From Deltaproteobacteria bacterium (GTDB taxonomy: Bacteria > Desulfobacterota > BSN033 > WVXP01): 38,912 nucleotides of DNA. Shown here piece by piece: positions 8,028 to 16,488 of this stretch (within the stretch, counting starts at the first letter, position 1; each line of letters begins with the position of its first letter). The DNA lies in the NCBI GenBank assembly GCA_019308905.1, contig JAFDHF010000039.1:1-38912 (forward strand), given 5' to 3'. The position numbers and the translations under genes are program-made. The notes under the pieces are model-generated. The model was not told the origin of the DNA and did not search any database. It was given only the letters and a program-made list of their open reading frames with translations.

Positions 8028-8327
8028 TCAGGGCTCTTCCACCCTGGAGATCTCGAAGCGCACCGTTCCACCTCCCGTTATCTCGCAGGGATCGAGACAC
8101 TGGACATAGCACTCCTCGGAACCCTCCCTGGAAAGGCCGAGGTCCCTCGATTTCACCCCTCTTGACAAAGCCACGTAGTAGGGGAGGAGCGAAGCGAGGG
8201 AATGCATGCATACACCACCTGTACTGCCCGGATCGAGGATATAACCCTCCCTGAGAACGATCCTGTCACCTGGTTCGTATACAGGGCACTTCCCTTTGAT
8301 CTCAATTACTTTAATCACCAGCATCAT
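8028..8327 (-). CDS. TIGR04076 family small protein
   Basis: The 99-residue protein matches the TIGR04076 pattern: KVIEIKGKCPVYEPGDRIVL at the N-terminus, CMHSLASLLPYYVALSRG in the middle, and CYVQCLDPC before a final beta strand. Function is unknown; the conserved cysteines suggest metal or Fe-S binding, but this is not established. Start: two consecutive ATG codons at 8327 and 8324 follow a GGGAGAAGAG ribosome site; 8327 is listed. Longer readings back to 8453 have no family support. It lies about 160 bases downstream of apgM and 106 bases upstream of the YkgJ fusion, on the same strand. Confidence 0.75.
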   Translation of the reverse strand: MMLVIKVIEIKGKCPVYEPGDRIVLREGYILDPGSTGGVCMHSLASLLPYYVALSRGVKSRDLGLSREGSEECYVQCLDPCEITGGGTVRFEISRVEEP

Positions 8328-8485
8328 CCCTGTCTCTTCTCCCGAGGCAAGGGCAGACTCCCCTGTTCCGTCCACCCCGGCCCCCGATTGTTCCACCAGC
8401 CCGGGTCGAAGGGGGATAAAGGGGATCGCCGACCCGCCAATCCCACCCCGCAAGCTCAGGAGGCGGGCAACCGGAGACAGGCTCC

Positions 8486-10051
8486 TCAGGCCCCGAACTT
8501 CTGCAGCCGTTGGGCAAACCCCATGAGGAGAGGCACGACTTCCCGGCCTTCCACCCTCGCAAGAGAGCCCCTGGGGAATTCACTCTCCACAAACCTCTCC
8601 GCCGGATCGCTCCGGAAACCTCGGGCCTTCGACCATATCAAGATGCCCGTAGGGTCGATGGTGTGATCGCCGAGGAGAGTCGAACTGGTGTGGTCAGACA
8701 ACACGCAGAGGACCACATCATCTGGGAGGTTTTCAACGAGATGGCGGACCAACCCTTCGGAGGAATCCTCGAGGGCCTTGATCTTTGCCTTTGCATCCCT
8801 GTCATGGCTGACCTCATCGATCCCCTCAACGTGAATCAACACAAAATCATGATTGTCTGCGAGGAGGTCGAGAGCCTTTCTGGCCTTGCCCAGATAGTCC
8901 GTATCCACATATCCGGTTGCTCCCGGCACCTCTGGGACCGTCATCCCGGTGAGCCTGCCGACCCCCTTTATCAGCCCCGTTCCAGCCACACACCCTCCCC
9001 TCATCCCCCATCTCGACTGGAAACTCGGAAGGGAGGGCGTCTCTCCCGCTCCCCTGGGCATGATCCCGTTGACAGGGGGCAGACCCCTGGCAACCCTCGC
9101 CCGATTGAAGGGCAGATCCCTGAGAACCCGGTGGGCTTTGGTCACGAATTCATTCAGGATGTCGGCCATGTTTCTGGCCTCTGCCGTCGCCTTCAGGGGT
9201 TTTGCCGTAATGATCTTCGACTCCCCTTCCCCAAGGAGATCGAGGTTGTCCAGGGCGTCTGCGACGGCGTTGTAGTGCGGATCCATATCAGAAACGTCCG
9301 CAGAGATCTTGTATCCCCGAAACCGGACCACACACCTGTAATCCTGGGAATTGGAAAACCGAAATTCAACCTTGGGGTCCGAGAGCCGGATCCTATTCAG
9401 GGCCTTCTCCAGCCTGTCGAGTCCTTCCCGCGGATACCCCGCCGTCCGATTCACCAGTCTGAAGTCATCGGTTATTGTCACATAGTTGCACCGGAGCGAG
9501 ACATCCCCGGGCCGGAGATCCAACCCGGCACCGGCCACCTCGAGAGGCCCCCTCCCGGTGTAGACCCGGTACGGATCATAACCCAGGATGGCCAGCATGG
9601 CCGTATCCGAGCCCACCAGGGTACCCGAGCCCAGAGCGGTGAAAGAGCCGCATACCCCCTCTTTGGCCAACCTGTGGAGAGTGGGAATCCCGGCCACCTC
9701 AAGGGGGGTCCGGTTACCCAGTTCGGGGAGAGGAACATCCGTCGCCCCGTCCAGAAGGACCACCAGAACCCTCTTCTTCTGCTTTGCCCCGCTTCCCACC
9801 AGACCGGCAGCGGCAAACCTGATGATCTCGATGCGGAGTTCTCCATACCTCGTCCTGATGAGGTTCATCACATCCCGGAAGCTTCTGTCGGCCGCCTCTA
9901 ACTTGGCGGAGACCCGAATCAGGCCGTCCTCCTCCCGTTTCTCGCCATGGGAGATGCTCAGGATGTTACAGTCATTCTCTGAGATCGGTGTCAGCATCTC
10001 GATCAATGCGCCCGGTCGATCCGGAATCAAGACCTCGAGTTCGATGATCAT
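8486..10051 (-). CDS. apgM: ACT domain fused to archaeal-type cofactor-independent phosphoglycerate mutase (possible homoserine kinase)
   Basis: The 521-residue protein has an N-terminal ACT domain (about 1-85, LEVLIPDRPGALIEMLTPIS), the usual amino-acid-sensing module. The rest is an alkaline-phosphatase-superfamily enzyme of the archaeal 2,3-bisphosphoglycerate-independent mutase type: VLVVLLDGATD with a metal-binding Asp, LGSGTLVGSDTAML with the likely nucleophilic Ser, IHVEGIDEVSHDRD and LSDHTSS near the C-terminus. The mutase interconverts 3- and 2-phosphoglycerate. A bacterial subgroup of this family has been proposed to act instead as a homoserine kinase in threonine synthesis, and an ACT domain fits amino-acid biosynthesis better than glycolysis. 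Neighbours allow both views: adenylate kinase and a DapA-like enzyme of the aspartate family precede it. Either role is inferred. Confidence 0.88.
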   Translation of the reverse strand: MIIELEVLIPDRPGALIEMLTPISENDCNILSISHGEKREEDGLIRVSAKLEAADRSFRDVMNLIRTRYGELRIEIIRFAAAGLVGSGAKQKKRVLVVLLDGATDVPLPELGNRTPLEVAGIPTLHRLAKEGVCGSFTALGSGTLVGSDTAMLAILGYDPYRVYTGRGPLEVAGAGLDLRPGDVSLRCNYVTITDDFRLVNRTAGYPREGLDRLEKALNRIRLSDPKVEFRFSNSQDYRCVVRFRGYKISADVSDMDPHYNAVADALDNLDLLGEGESKIITAKPLKATAEARNMADILNEFVTKAHRVLRDLPFNRARVARGLPPVNGIMPRGAGETPSLPSFQSRWGMRGGCVAGTGLIKGVGRLTGMTVPEVPGATGYVDTDYLGKARKALDLLADNHDFVLIHVEGIDEVSHDRDAKAKIKALEDSSEGLVRHLVENLPDDVVLCVLSDHTSSTLLGDHTIDPTGILIWSKARGFRSDPAERFVESEFPRGSLARVEGREVVPLLMGFAQRLQKFGA

Positions 10052-10138
10052 TCCCTCACCTCATCCGGCCCGGTCTCAAAGAGCAGAAACCCTCGGTTCA
10101 GCCCGCCGCAATCGACTCCCCTTTCAAACCACTCAGAG

Positions 10139-10789
10139 CTACCCGGATCTGACGGCCTCTCTGATCATCGATACGATCTGTTCGCTGCTTGTCGAGCTGA
10201 TCGTCTTGAGGAGCCTCTCCTTTTTGTAGAAATCTATAAGAGGGGCGGTCTTCTCGTTGTAAGTTTCAAGTCGCTTGGTGATGGCTTCTTCCGTTTCGTC
10301 GTCGCGCTGAACCACGGGCCAGCCGCATTTCCTGCATCTGCCATCCTCGGTGGGAGGCTTGCTCTTGATGTTATAGATCTCCTGGCAGTCGGGGTTGGAG
10401 CAAGTCCTCCTGGTAGTGAGCCGATCCAGGATGACCGCCTTCGGAACATCCAGGTTCACCACCAGATCCAGCTTGAGGTGGAGTTTTTCTAACAGTCTTT
10501 TCAGTGCCTCGGCCTGTGGTATTGTCCTCGGAAATCCGTCGAGGATGAATCCCTTCTCGCAGTCGGGTTCTCTGAGCCTCGACTCCATGATCTCCATGAT
10601 GAGATCGTCAGGAACGAGTTCTCCCCGCTCCATATAGCCCTGAGCCCTCTTCCCCAGTTCGGTCCCGGACTTGACCGCGTTTCTCAGAATGTCTCCCGTG
10701 GAAATCTGGACAGACCCTTCCAGGTCCATGAGCGCCTTTGCCACCGTACCCTTTCCCGCACCAGGCGGTCCCAACAGGACTATTCTCAT
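10139..10789 (-). CDS. adk: Adenylate kinase
   Basis: Adenylate kinase interconverts 2 ADP with ATP and AMP. The 216-residue protein has the P-loop GPPGAGKGT at residues 7-15, the AMP-binding STGDILR segment, LDGFPRT, and a zinc-type LID with CSNPDC followed by CRKCG. Length is normal for the long-LID form. ATG 10789 is chosen over an upstream in-frame start because GGGAGAG lies just before it and the family starts at MRIVLLGPPG. It lies 30 bases downstream of the DapA-like gene and 87 bases upstream of the ACT/apgM gene, probably in one transcript. Confidence 0.96.
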   Translation of the reverse strand: MRIVLLGPPGAGKGTVAKALMDLEGSVQISTGDILRNAVKSGTELGKRAQGYMERGELVPDDLIMEIMESRLREPDCEKGFILDGFPRTIPQAEALKRLLEKLHLKLDLVVNLDVPKAVILDRLTTRRTCSNPDCQEIYNIKSKPPTEDGRCRKCGWPVVQRDDETEEAITKRLETYNEKTAPLIDFYKKERLLKTISSTSSEQIVSMIREAVRSG

Positions 10790-10819
10790 CGAACTCTCCC
10801 CTTTCCCTAACAAGCTCTT

Positions 10820-11866
10820 CTACACGTCACCAGGCTCATCCGTCTTCCAGAACCTATCATCGGCGATTCGGTCGACCACCCTCACCTTGTAGTGCTCTTC
10901 GATGGGAGCCAGAAACTCGGGATTCTTCTCGTAGACTGCCCGGACGGCCTCCCTGACCACGGCCACCCCTTTGGGCGTCATCTTCCCGAGGGGTCGACGA
11001 CAGGGGCCGGCCGGAATGCCGAGGCCGTTCATGAGCGTGTTGATGGGCAGGGGGTTTCTGAACCGGCAACTCACGGTAAAGCCCTCGTATTGCTCTGTCG
11101 TCTTGACCGTGACGATTTTGAAGAGAGGATCCAAGCCCGCTCTCAGCTGCTCCGCCCTCTCCTTGTCCCCCTTCAGGAGGGATCTTGTGAGGTCCGAAAC
11201 CGCTCCTGGAACGACATTGGAAACAACGGAGACTACCCCCGTACCGCCAATATCGGTGTTGGTCATCATCTCAAAGGTCTTGTCATCATCGCCTGACAGG
11301 ATATCGAAGTCGCTGCCCAAGAGTCTCCTCGTCTTGACCATCCGTTCCATGTCACCCGTGGCCTCCTTTACCGCCCTCACGTTACTATAGTGACGGTTAA
11401 GAATCGCGAGATCCTCGACTTCCAGGTATGTACCTGTCCTGCCTGGAATAATGTAAGGAGTGACAAAGATCCCGGGGAACCTCTCGGCGATGGGAGCGTA
11501 ATACTCCTTCCTGAGTTCCAGGGAGCTTGGACCGTTGTAGTAGCAATCCACCAGCAGCACCGCATCGACTCCCATCTCCACGGCGTGCTCCGTGGCGCGG
11601 AGAGCCTCCCTGGTGGAATTGCTGCCCGTCCCGGCCATGACAAAAACCTTCCCCCCTGCAAAGCGTATGGTCTCACCGATGACCCGTTCGTGTTCATCCC
11701 AGTCCAGGGTGGGCGACTCACCCGTGGTCCCGGTGGGTACGAGATTCACCCCATGGCTGGTCTGAAAAGCCACGTTCTTTTCGAGACCTCGATAGTCCAC
11801 ATCTCCGTTGGGCAGCATGGGAGTTACAATGGCCGTCCAACACCCCTCAAACCTCTCCAGTCTCAT
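10820..11866 (-). CDS. Dihydrodipicolinate synthase (DapA) family protein
   Basis: The 348-residue class I aldolase has the family marks of 4-hydroxy-tetrahydrodipicolinate synthase: the GTTGES motif near residue 44, CYYNGP with the conserved Tyr, and the Schiff-base lysine in VRAVKEATGD. DapA condenses pyruvate with aspartate semialdehyde in the lysine/diaminopimelate pathway; a DapL-like aminotransferase at 24463 makes that role plausible. The protein is about 50 residues longer than typical DapA, with a C-terminal extension ending RVVDRIADDRFWKTDEPG, so another member of the aldolase family is possible. ATG 11866 follows a strong GGGAGGATC site. It heads the five-gene minus-strand cluster, behind the promoter at 11906-11935. 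Confidence 0.8.
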   Translation of the reverse strand: MRLERFEGCWTAIVTPMLPNGDVDYRGLEKNVAFQTSHGVNLVPTGTTGESPTLDWDEHERVIGETIRFAGGKVFVMAGTGSNSTREALRATEHAVEMGVDAVLLVDCYYNGPSSLELRKEYYAPIAERFPGIFVTPYIIPGRTGTYLEVEDLAILNRHYSNVRAVKEATGDMERMVKTRRLLGSDFDILSGDDDKTFEMMTNTDIGGTGVVSVVSNVVPGAVSDLTRSLLKGDKERAEQLRAGLDPLFKIVTVKTTEQYEGFTVSCRFRNPLPINTLMNGLGIPAGPCRRPLGKMTPKGVAVVREAVRAVYEKNPEFLAPIEEHYKVRVVDRIADDRFWKTDEPGDV

Positions 11867-11905
11867 AAGGATCCTCCCTGTTGGTTTCTGCCGACAATTC
11901 CTCTC

Positions 11906-11953
11906 AGAATACCCAACCCCGGGTTCAGATGTCAATGGATAGGTCGGCGGAGC
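11906..11953 (-). promoter_or_regulatory. Sigma-70 promoter of the dapA-like/adk/apgM cluster with upstream CTCCG box
   Basis: On the minus strand TTGACA (11930-11935) and TATTCT (11906-11911) are 18 bases apart, giving about 35 bases of leader before ATG 11866. GCTCCGC (11947-11953) lies 11 bases upstream of the -35 hexamer, the same position at which related boxes occur in other promoters of this window. Confidence 0.75.
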
Positions 11954-11999
11954 TCCACACGGGTCACCCGGGAGTCCCCCATTTTGGAGCAACCAGGCA

Positions 12000-12017
12000 T
12001 TGGCATGTGCCTTGCAT
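12000..12017 (+). promoter_or_regulatory. Sigma-54-like promoter upstream of the MoxR/Bat operon
   Basis: TTGGCATGTGCCTTGCAT has GG (12002-12003) and GC (12014-12015) exactly 10 bases apart, with TGGCA and TTGCA halves as in the -24/-12 consensus. The predicted start lies about 70 bases before the moxR ATG. No sigma-54 activator gene is in the window, so a chance match cannot be excluded. Confidence 0.5.
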
Positions 12018-12096
12018 ACAGTACCTCGTCGGCAAAGCCCCGGAACCACCCATTGACAGCGAGACATCATCGTTTGACAGCCAGGGGGTAGGACCC

Positions 12097-13122
12097 ATGG
12101 AGCTCGCCGTTGAGGTCGAAAAAAGATCAGAGCCCAGCTTGGAGGAATCGGATCTCCGCGAAGACATAGAAAAAATACACAGACTGGTGGCGGAAATCGA
12201 GAAGGTCATCGTAGGCCAGAGCCAGGTGATCTCCCGGATCGTGGTGGCCCTTCTCGCAGACGGCCATGTGCTCCTGGAAGGAGTACCCGGGCTCGCCAAG
12301 ACCCTGCTCGTCTCAGCCCTCGGCTCAGCCATGGGAGCCGTTTTCCGAAGAATCCAAATGGTTCCCGACATGCTCCCCAGCGACCTCATCGGGACCTATG
12401 TCTATGTGGGCAACCGCTTCAGGCTCCAGAAGGGCCCTCTTGTCGACTGCCATGTGGCCCTGGTGGATGAGATCAACAGGGCCCCCGCAAAGACCCAGGC
12501 GGCATTGCTCCAGGCCATGCAGGAGCGGCAGGTTACCGTCATGGGGAAGGACACCCTGGAGTTGCACGACCCCTTCATCGTCCTTGCCACCCAGAATCCG
12601 GTAGAACAGGACGGTACCTATCCACTGCCGGAGGCCCAACTGGACCGGTTTCTCTTCAAAGTCGTGGTTGGATATCCCAGTCCCCAGGCTGAGATGGACA
12701 TCCTGACCAACATAAATCTGGATCAGAGAGACAAACTCAAGGCCATCGGTCAGGTCCTCGAACCAGGAGACATCTGCCGGCTCAGAGAGACCATCAAGGC
12801 CGAAGTCTCCGTCGGGTACTATGCCCACCAGTACATCGTCCAACTGGTCCGGGCTACCCGTTTTCCCGAGGAGTTCGGCCTGAAATCCTTTGAAAGAGTC
12901 ATCAGGTTGGGTGCTTCCCCCCGGGCGACCATGGCCCTGAGAGATGCTGCCAGAGTTGAGGCCTTCCTCCAAAACCGGCGGCATGTGTATCCCGACGACA
13001 TTCACGCCGTGGCGAGGGATGTTCTGAGGCATAGAATCTTCCTCGAGTTCTCGGCCCAAGCCGGAGGGCTGAACGTGGAAACTGTTCTCGAGGAAGTTCT
13101 GGAAGGGGTCCCTATCCCGTGA
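12097..13122 (+). CDS. MoxR-type AAA+ ATPase
   Basis: The 341-residue AAA+ ATPase shows Walker A GVPGLAKT (about 62-69), Walker B VALVDEINRAPAKTQAALL (about 121-138), and the sensor stretch TQNPVEQDGTYPLPEAQLDRF typical of MoxR. This family acts as a chaperone or remodelling ATPase for von Willebrand A (VWA) proteins encoded beside it, as here. ATG 12097 follows GGGGGTAGGA; a longer reading from 11881 lacks family similarity and would run through the promoter. Its stop overlaps the GTG start of the DUF58 gene, so the two are translationally coupled. It is first in a six-gene operon to 17478. Confidence 0.93.
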   Translation: MELAVEVEKRSEPSLEESDLREDIEKIHRLVAEIEKVIVGQSQVISRIVVALLADGHVLLEGVPGLAKTLLVSALGSAMGAVFRRIQMVPDMLPSDLIGTYVYVGNRFRLQKGPLVDCHVALVDEINRAPAKTQAALLQAMQERQVTVMGKDTLELHDPFIVLATQNPVEQDGTYPLPEAQLDRFLFKVVVGYPSPQAEMDILTNINLDQRDKLKAIGQVLEPGDICRLRETIKAEVSVGYYAHQYIVQLVRATRFPEEFGLKSFERVIRLGASPRATMALRDAARVEAFLQNRRHVYPDDIHAVARDVLRHRIFLEFSAQAGGLNVETVLEEVLEGVPIP

Positions 13123-13997
13123 GAGAGATACTCTCGAAGATTGCCGAGGTCGACTACTATGTGCGGTGGTATTCCAGGCAGCACGACCGCGGGATCTGGG
13201 CCAGCCGTCAGTTGGGAGGGGCTGCTGAGTTCGAGACCATCACCGAATACGAGTTGGGGGACAACCCGAGATCGATAAACTGGTCGGCCACGGCAAGAAC
13301 CGGGGGGCACCGGATTCTGAAAAACACCCGGCTGACAGAGGCCAATCTTGCCGTCTTTCTGGTGGTCGACTTGACCCCTTCCATGGATTTCGGAACCGTG
13401 CGGACAACAAAGCGGAGGCTCGCAGCAGAGATCTCGGCCGTCCTCGCCCACGCGGCCTGGCGGTGCGGTGACCGGGTCGGTTTCATCGGATACGGGTCTG
13501 GCGTGGAGGTCGAATGGCCTCTTCGGAATGCCAGGGACTATCGCCTTCTGATTCCGGAGAAGATACTCCAAGTCCGCTCCCATGGAAACGGAGAGAGCGG
13601 ACTGGGCCGCGCCCTGGTCAGGCTTCCCCAAAAACGGTCTCTGGTTTTCATTGTTTCTGACTTTCAGGACGACCTTGAAGAACTCGAAATCGCACTCAAA
13701 CCCGTTGCCATCACCCACGATGTGGTGCCTCTGGTCCTCTGGGACCCGAGGGAGAGAATCCTTCCCAGGAAGCGGTGCGTTACCGTTGTGAAGGATCTCG
13801 AGACAGGCACGACGAGGACCGTCTGGCTCGGAGGGATTCGGAAAAGAACGGCCTTTCAGAGAAAGGCCGAAGCCATGGTGGGCCGTTTGAAGGCCCTGTT
13901 TCACCGCCTCGGTATGGACGCTCTCTGGATCAGCCAGGAGACCGACTATGTGGGGGAACTCGGCAAATTCTTCTCTCTTCGCAGGAGAGCAGGCTAG
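13119..13997 (+). CDS. DUF58 domain protein
   Basis: The 292-residue protein is a DUF58 member, with the marker stretch EYELGDNPRSINWSATARTG around residues 44-63. A VWA-like fold follows, beginning VFLVVDLTPSMDFG, whose DLTPS resembles a MIDAS metal site. DUF58 genes almost always follow moxR, and the pair is thought to work as an ATPase with its substrate or adaptor. The GTG start (13119) overlaps the moxR stop by 4 bases; GGAAGGGG lies upstream. The next gene starts directly after its stop codon. Confidence 0.9.
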   Translation: MREILSKIAEVDYYVRWYSRQHDRGIWASRQLGGAAEFETITEYELGDNPRSINWSATARTGGHRILKNTRLTEANLAVFLVVDLTPSMDFGTVRTTKRRLAAEISAVLAHAAWRCGDRVGFIGYGSGVEVEWPLRNARDYRLLIPEKILQVRSHGNGESGLGRALVRLPQKRSLVFIVSDFQDDLEELEIALKPVAITHDVVPLVLWDPRERILPRKRCVTVVKDLETGTTRTVWLGGIRKRTAFQRKAEAMVGRLKALFHRLGMDALWISQETDYVGELGKFFSLRRRAG

Positions 13998-15014
13998 ATG
14001 AGGAACCTGGTGCTCGGCATATTCCTGTCTGCCTTTGTCACCCTTGGAGCCGTATCTCCGGCTGATCGGGTATTCCAGCCCGAGGAGGAGGACTCGCAAG
14101 ATCAAGAGGGCTTCCCCCTCACCATAGGGTTCGAATGTCCGAGGAACTTCGGCTTCCACATCGGCGACGAGATCCCCCTAACGGTCACCCTCGAAGCCGA
14201 GAAAGGAACCGTCGTAGATCTGGTCAATCTCCCCAAGAAAAACGATAGACACGGACCTTTCGAAGTTCGGGATGTGTGCATCCGTAAGCGCCGGGACAAG
14301 GGGAAATCGATCTACACTATACTCTACTTGCTCCAGTCCTTCACCCCTGCCGTTGCCGTAGATCGATTGGTATTCCCTCCTCTCCAAATCTCCTATGCCA
14401 CCCAAGAGGACTGGAACCCCGTAGAGTCGAGATACCGGTATCACGGCCTCTTTTCCCAGCCCTTTGATATCTTTGTTTCTCGAACTGCCACCTACTTCGG
14501 TCCGATGAAGGACGCCAAGGGGCCTGAAATAGACAGATGGGCCGTTCTCCAGTGGAAACTCTCCACCCTGACGGGGAGCATCCTCGTTCTGCTGGCCTCG
14601 ATCACCTGGCCATGGGAGTTTATGAGAAGGCGGCGGAGAGTTACAGGGCTAGTCCCGGCCATGACGGCCAGAGACCGGGCCCTGATGGCCCTTCAAAAGG
14701 CCAGGGAGAACTGCTTCAACTACGAAGACCATCGAATGAGACTCATCTTCGAGATCAACCGAATTCTGAGAGATTTCTTGAAGGAGGCCTGCGGCCTGAC
14801 CAGTGCTAACAGGCCCTCCGCACAGATCGTGAACCAGCTCAAGGACCGCCCCTGGTACGAGGAGTTGAAAGGCTTCGTGGTAAGAATCAACCAGGTCATC
14901 TACGAGGGTGACGCTCCGGTGGATGTGGAGTCCATAGTTAGACAGTTTACGGGGCTCCTGGGGCAGCTAGATCCGACAACATCTCCAGGGGTGAACCATG
15001 ATAAGGCTGGCTAA
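13998..15014 (+). CDS. BatD-like membrane-anchored protein
   Basis: The 338-residue protein begins with a probable signal peptide (MRNLVLGIFLSAFVTLGAVSPA). A beta-rich periplasmic part of about 150 residues follows, then a membrane helix near residues 191-208 (STLTGSILVLLASITWPW) followed by RRRRR and a helical cytoplasmic tail. Position and layout are those of the BatD/DUF4381-like component of Bat operons, although sequence similarity to BatD is weak by eye. It probably works with the flanking VWA proteins at the membrane. Its last 17 bases overlap the next gene. Confidence 0.65.
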   Translation: MRNLVLGIFLSAFVTLGAVSPADRVFQPEEEDSQDQEGFPLTIGFECPRNFGFHIGDEIPLTVTLEAEKGTVVDLVNLPKKNDRHGPFEVRDVCIRKRRDKGKSIYTILYLLQSFTPAVAVDRLVFPPLQISYATQEDWNPVESRYRYHGLFSQPFDIFVSRTATYFGPMKDAKGPEIDRWAVLQWKLSTLTGSILVLLASITWPWEFMRRRRRVTGLVPAMTARDRALMALQKARENCFNYEDHRMRLIFEINRILRDFLKEACGLTSANRPSAQIVNQLKDRPWYEELKGFVVRINQVIYEGDAPVDVESIVRQFTGLLGQLDPTTSPGVNHDKAG

Positions 15015-15906
15015 CCCCTATCTTCTACTCGTAGGGATTCTCTTTCTGCCTTTCTTCGTCAAGGGAAAGACCACCTTTCTCGGCTACTCCCGCCTCGGCT
15101 TGTTGGAGGCCAAGGGAGGATCCAGGCTCCTCGGCATCCTGCCCAAGCTCCTGTCGGCCTTCGCCATCGCCCTTCTGGTGATAGCCCTGTCCAGACCCCA
15201 ATGGAGGACCCTCGTTAAACGTGAGAGGTTTCTCGCCCGGGACATCCTCCTGGTTATCGATCTCTCCTACAGTATGGAGAACAACCTGAAGGGGAGGAAA
15301 GGACCCCGGAAAATCGATGCTGCCAAGAAGGCCGCCCTCCGTTTCATCGCGAAGAGAAAAGGCGACAGGATCGGCCTCCTCGTCTTCGGGGACAAGACCT
15401 TTGGAAGCTGGCCTCTCACTCGAGATCTCGACATCATCGCAAGAAAGGTGGACAGACTCGGATCTACCTTTTACGGGGGGACAAATCTGGTGGATCCATT
15501 CCTGAAAGGGATGGATCACTTCAGGGAGATGGGCCAGTCGGCAAACCGGATCCTGGTGTTTCTCTCAGACGGGGAGGCCTCGATCCCCACAGAGAAGAAG
15601 GAGGCGATCATTTCCGAGATGGAGAAGATGGATATCCACCTCTACCTCCTCGGCATCAACCTGAGAAAGGAGAACAGCGACCTTCTGGAGATCGTGGACA
15701 GGACCGGGGGGAGGTTCATACCCACCGAGTCGCACACCGAGCTTGTGGCTGCTTTCAACGAAATCGATCGTCTCGAACCGGGTATGGTGGAAGTGGAGAT
15801 CCAGGGGCAAGACCGGGAGCTCTACCCTGGTTTGGTTGCCGTGGCTCTGGGCCTGATGCTGCTTGTTATCTTACTGAGAAACACCCTATTTATCGAGCTC
15901 TGCTAG
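14998..15906 (+). CDS. VWA domain membrane protein (BatA-like)
   Basis: The 302-residue protein has an N-terminal membrane region (LANPYLLLVGILFLPFF and KLLSAFAIALLVIALS), a von Willebrand A domain (about 84-255) with the MIDAS signature DLSYS and GGTNL later in the domain, and a C-terminal helix LVAVALGLMLLVILL. This two-plus-one topology is that of BatA-type proteins. Bat operons have been linked to oxidative or envelope stress tolerance, but the molecular role is unsettled. The start overlaps the end of the BatD-like gene; the TPR gene follows after 10 bases. Confidence 0.88.
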   Translation: MIRLANPYLLLVGILFLPFFVKGKTTFLGYSRLGLLEAKGGSRLLGILPKLLSAFAIALLVIALSRPQWRTLVKRERFLARDILLVIDLSYSMENNLKGRKGPRKIDAAKKAALRFIAKRKGDRIGLLVFGDKTFGSWPLTRDLDIIARKVDRLGSTFYGGTNLVDPFLKGMDHFREMGQSANRILVFLSDGEASIPTEKKEAIISEMEKMDIHLYLLGINLRKENSDLLEIVDRTGGRFIPTESHTELVAAFNEIDRLEPGMVEVEIQGQDRELYPGLVAVALGLMLLVILLRNTLFIELC

Positions 15907-15916
15907 GAGGTCTGCC

Positions 15917-16477
15917 ATGAGGATCCTCGCATTCGTCCGCCGAATTCGACTCTACGCCTTGATTGCCGGGAGCCTCTGCCTCTGTTATGGTATCTACGAA
16001 AAATACTGGTACGCCGACCTGATAGCCCAGGCTGTGAGGACCGTAGAGAGGAACCAATTCGACACGCAGTACCTCGAAGAGGCAGGGAAAAACCTCTTCG
16101 CCTCGGAGGACATTCTCTCCTATAACATGGGGGTGAGGGCCTACCGCGCGAGGAATCTGAAAAAGGCGAGCGAGCACTTCTTCGAGGTGATTCGCAACAG
16201 CGGCGATCCCCGCTGGAAGGAACGGGCCTACTACAATCTGGGCAACATCATGGCCCAGCTCGAGCTGCCGACAAAAGCCGCTGAGATGTACCGTGAAGCC
16301 ATCCGGCTCGACCCCACCGACTGGGAGAGCAAGTACAACCTCGAGAGACTCTACGTCTTCTATCCGAGGGCGTTCCCCAAGGAGACAGAACAGGCCTCCC
16401 TCGACAAGGAGCCCGGTGAGGAGGAACCGAACAAGAGCCAGATGGGCAAACACGGCGTAGAGGAGCCGGACATCTAA
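15917..16477 (+). CDS. TPR-repeat membrane-anchored protein (BatC/BatE-like position)
   Basis: The 186-residue protein has an N-terminal membrane helix (LYALIAGSLCLCYGIY). About two tetratricopeptide repeats follow (about 72-140), visible as YNMGVRAYRARNLKKASEHF and AYYNLGNIMAQLELPTKAAEMYREAIRLDP, then a charged disordered tail. TPR proteins occur between the VWA genes of Bat operons and probably organise the complex. An AGGAGG site precedes ATG 15917. Confidence 0.8.
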   Translation: MRILAFVRRIRLYALIAGSLCLCYGIYEKYWYADLIAQAVRTVERNQFDTQYLEEAGKNLFASEDILSYNMGVRAYRARNLKKASEHFFEVIRNSGDPRWKERAYYNLGNIMAQLELPTKAAEMYREAIRLDPTDWESKYNLERLYVFYPRAFPKETEQASLDKEPGEEEPNKSQMGKHGVEEPDI

Positions 16478-16488
16478 GGGGGGAGGTC

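Noticed and set aside
8510-9901. Long plus-strand frame opposite apgM
   Set aside because: It is antisense to a clearly conserved enzyme. Its composition is typical of GC-rich shadow frames.
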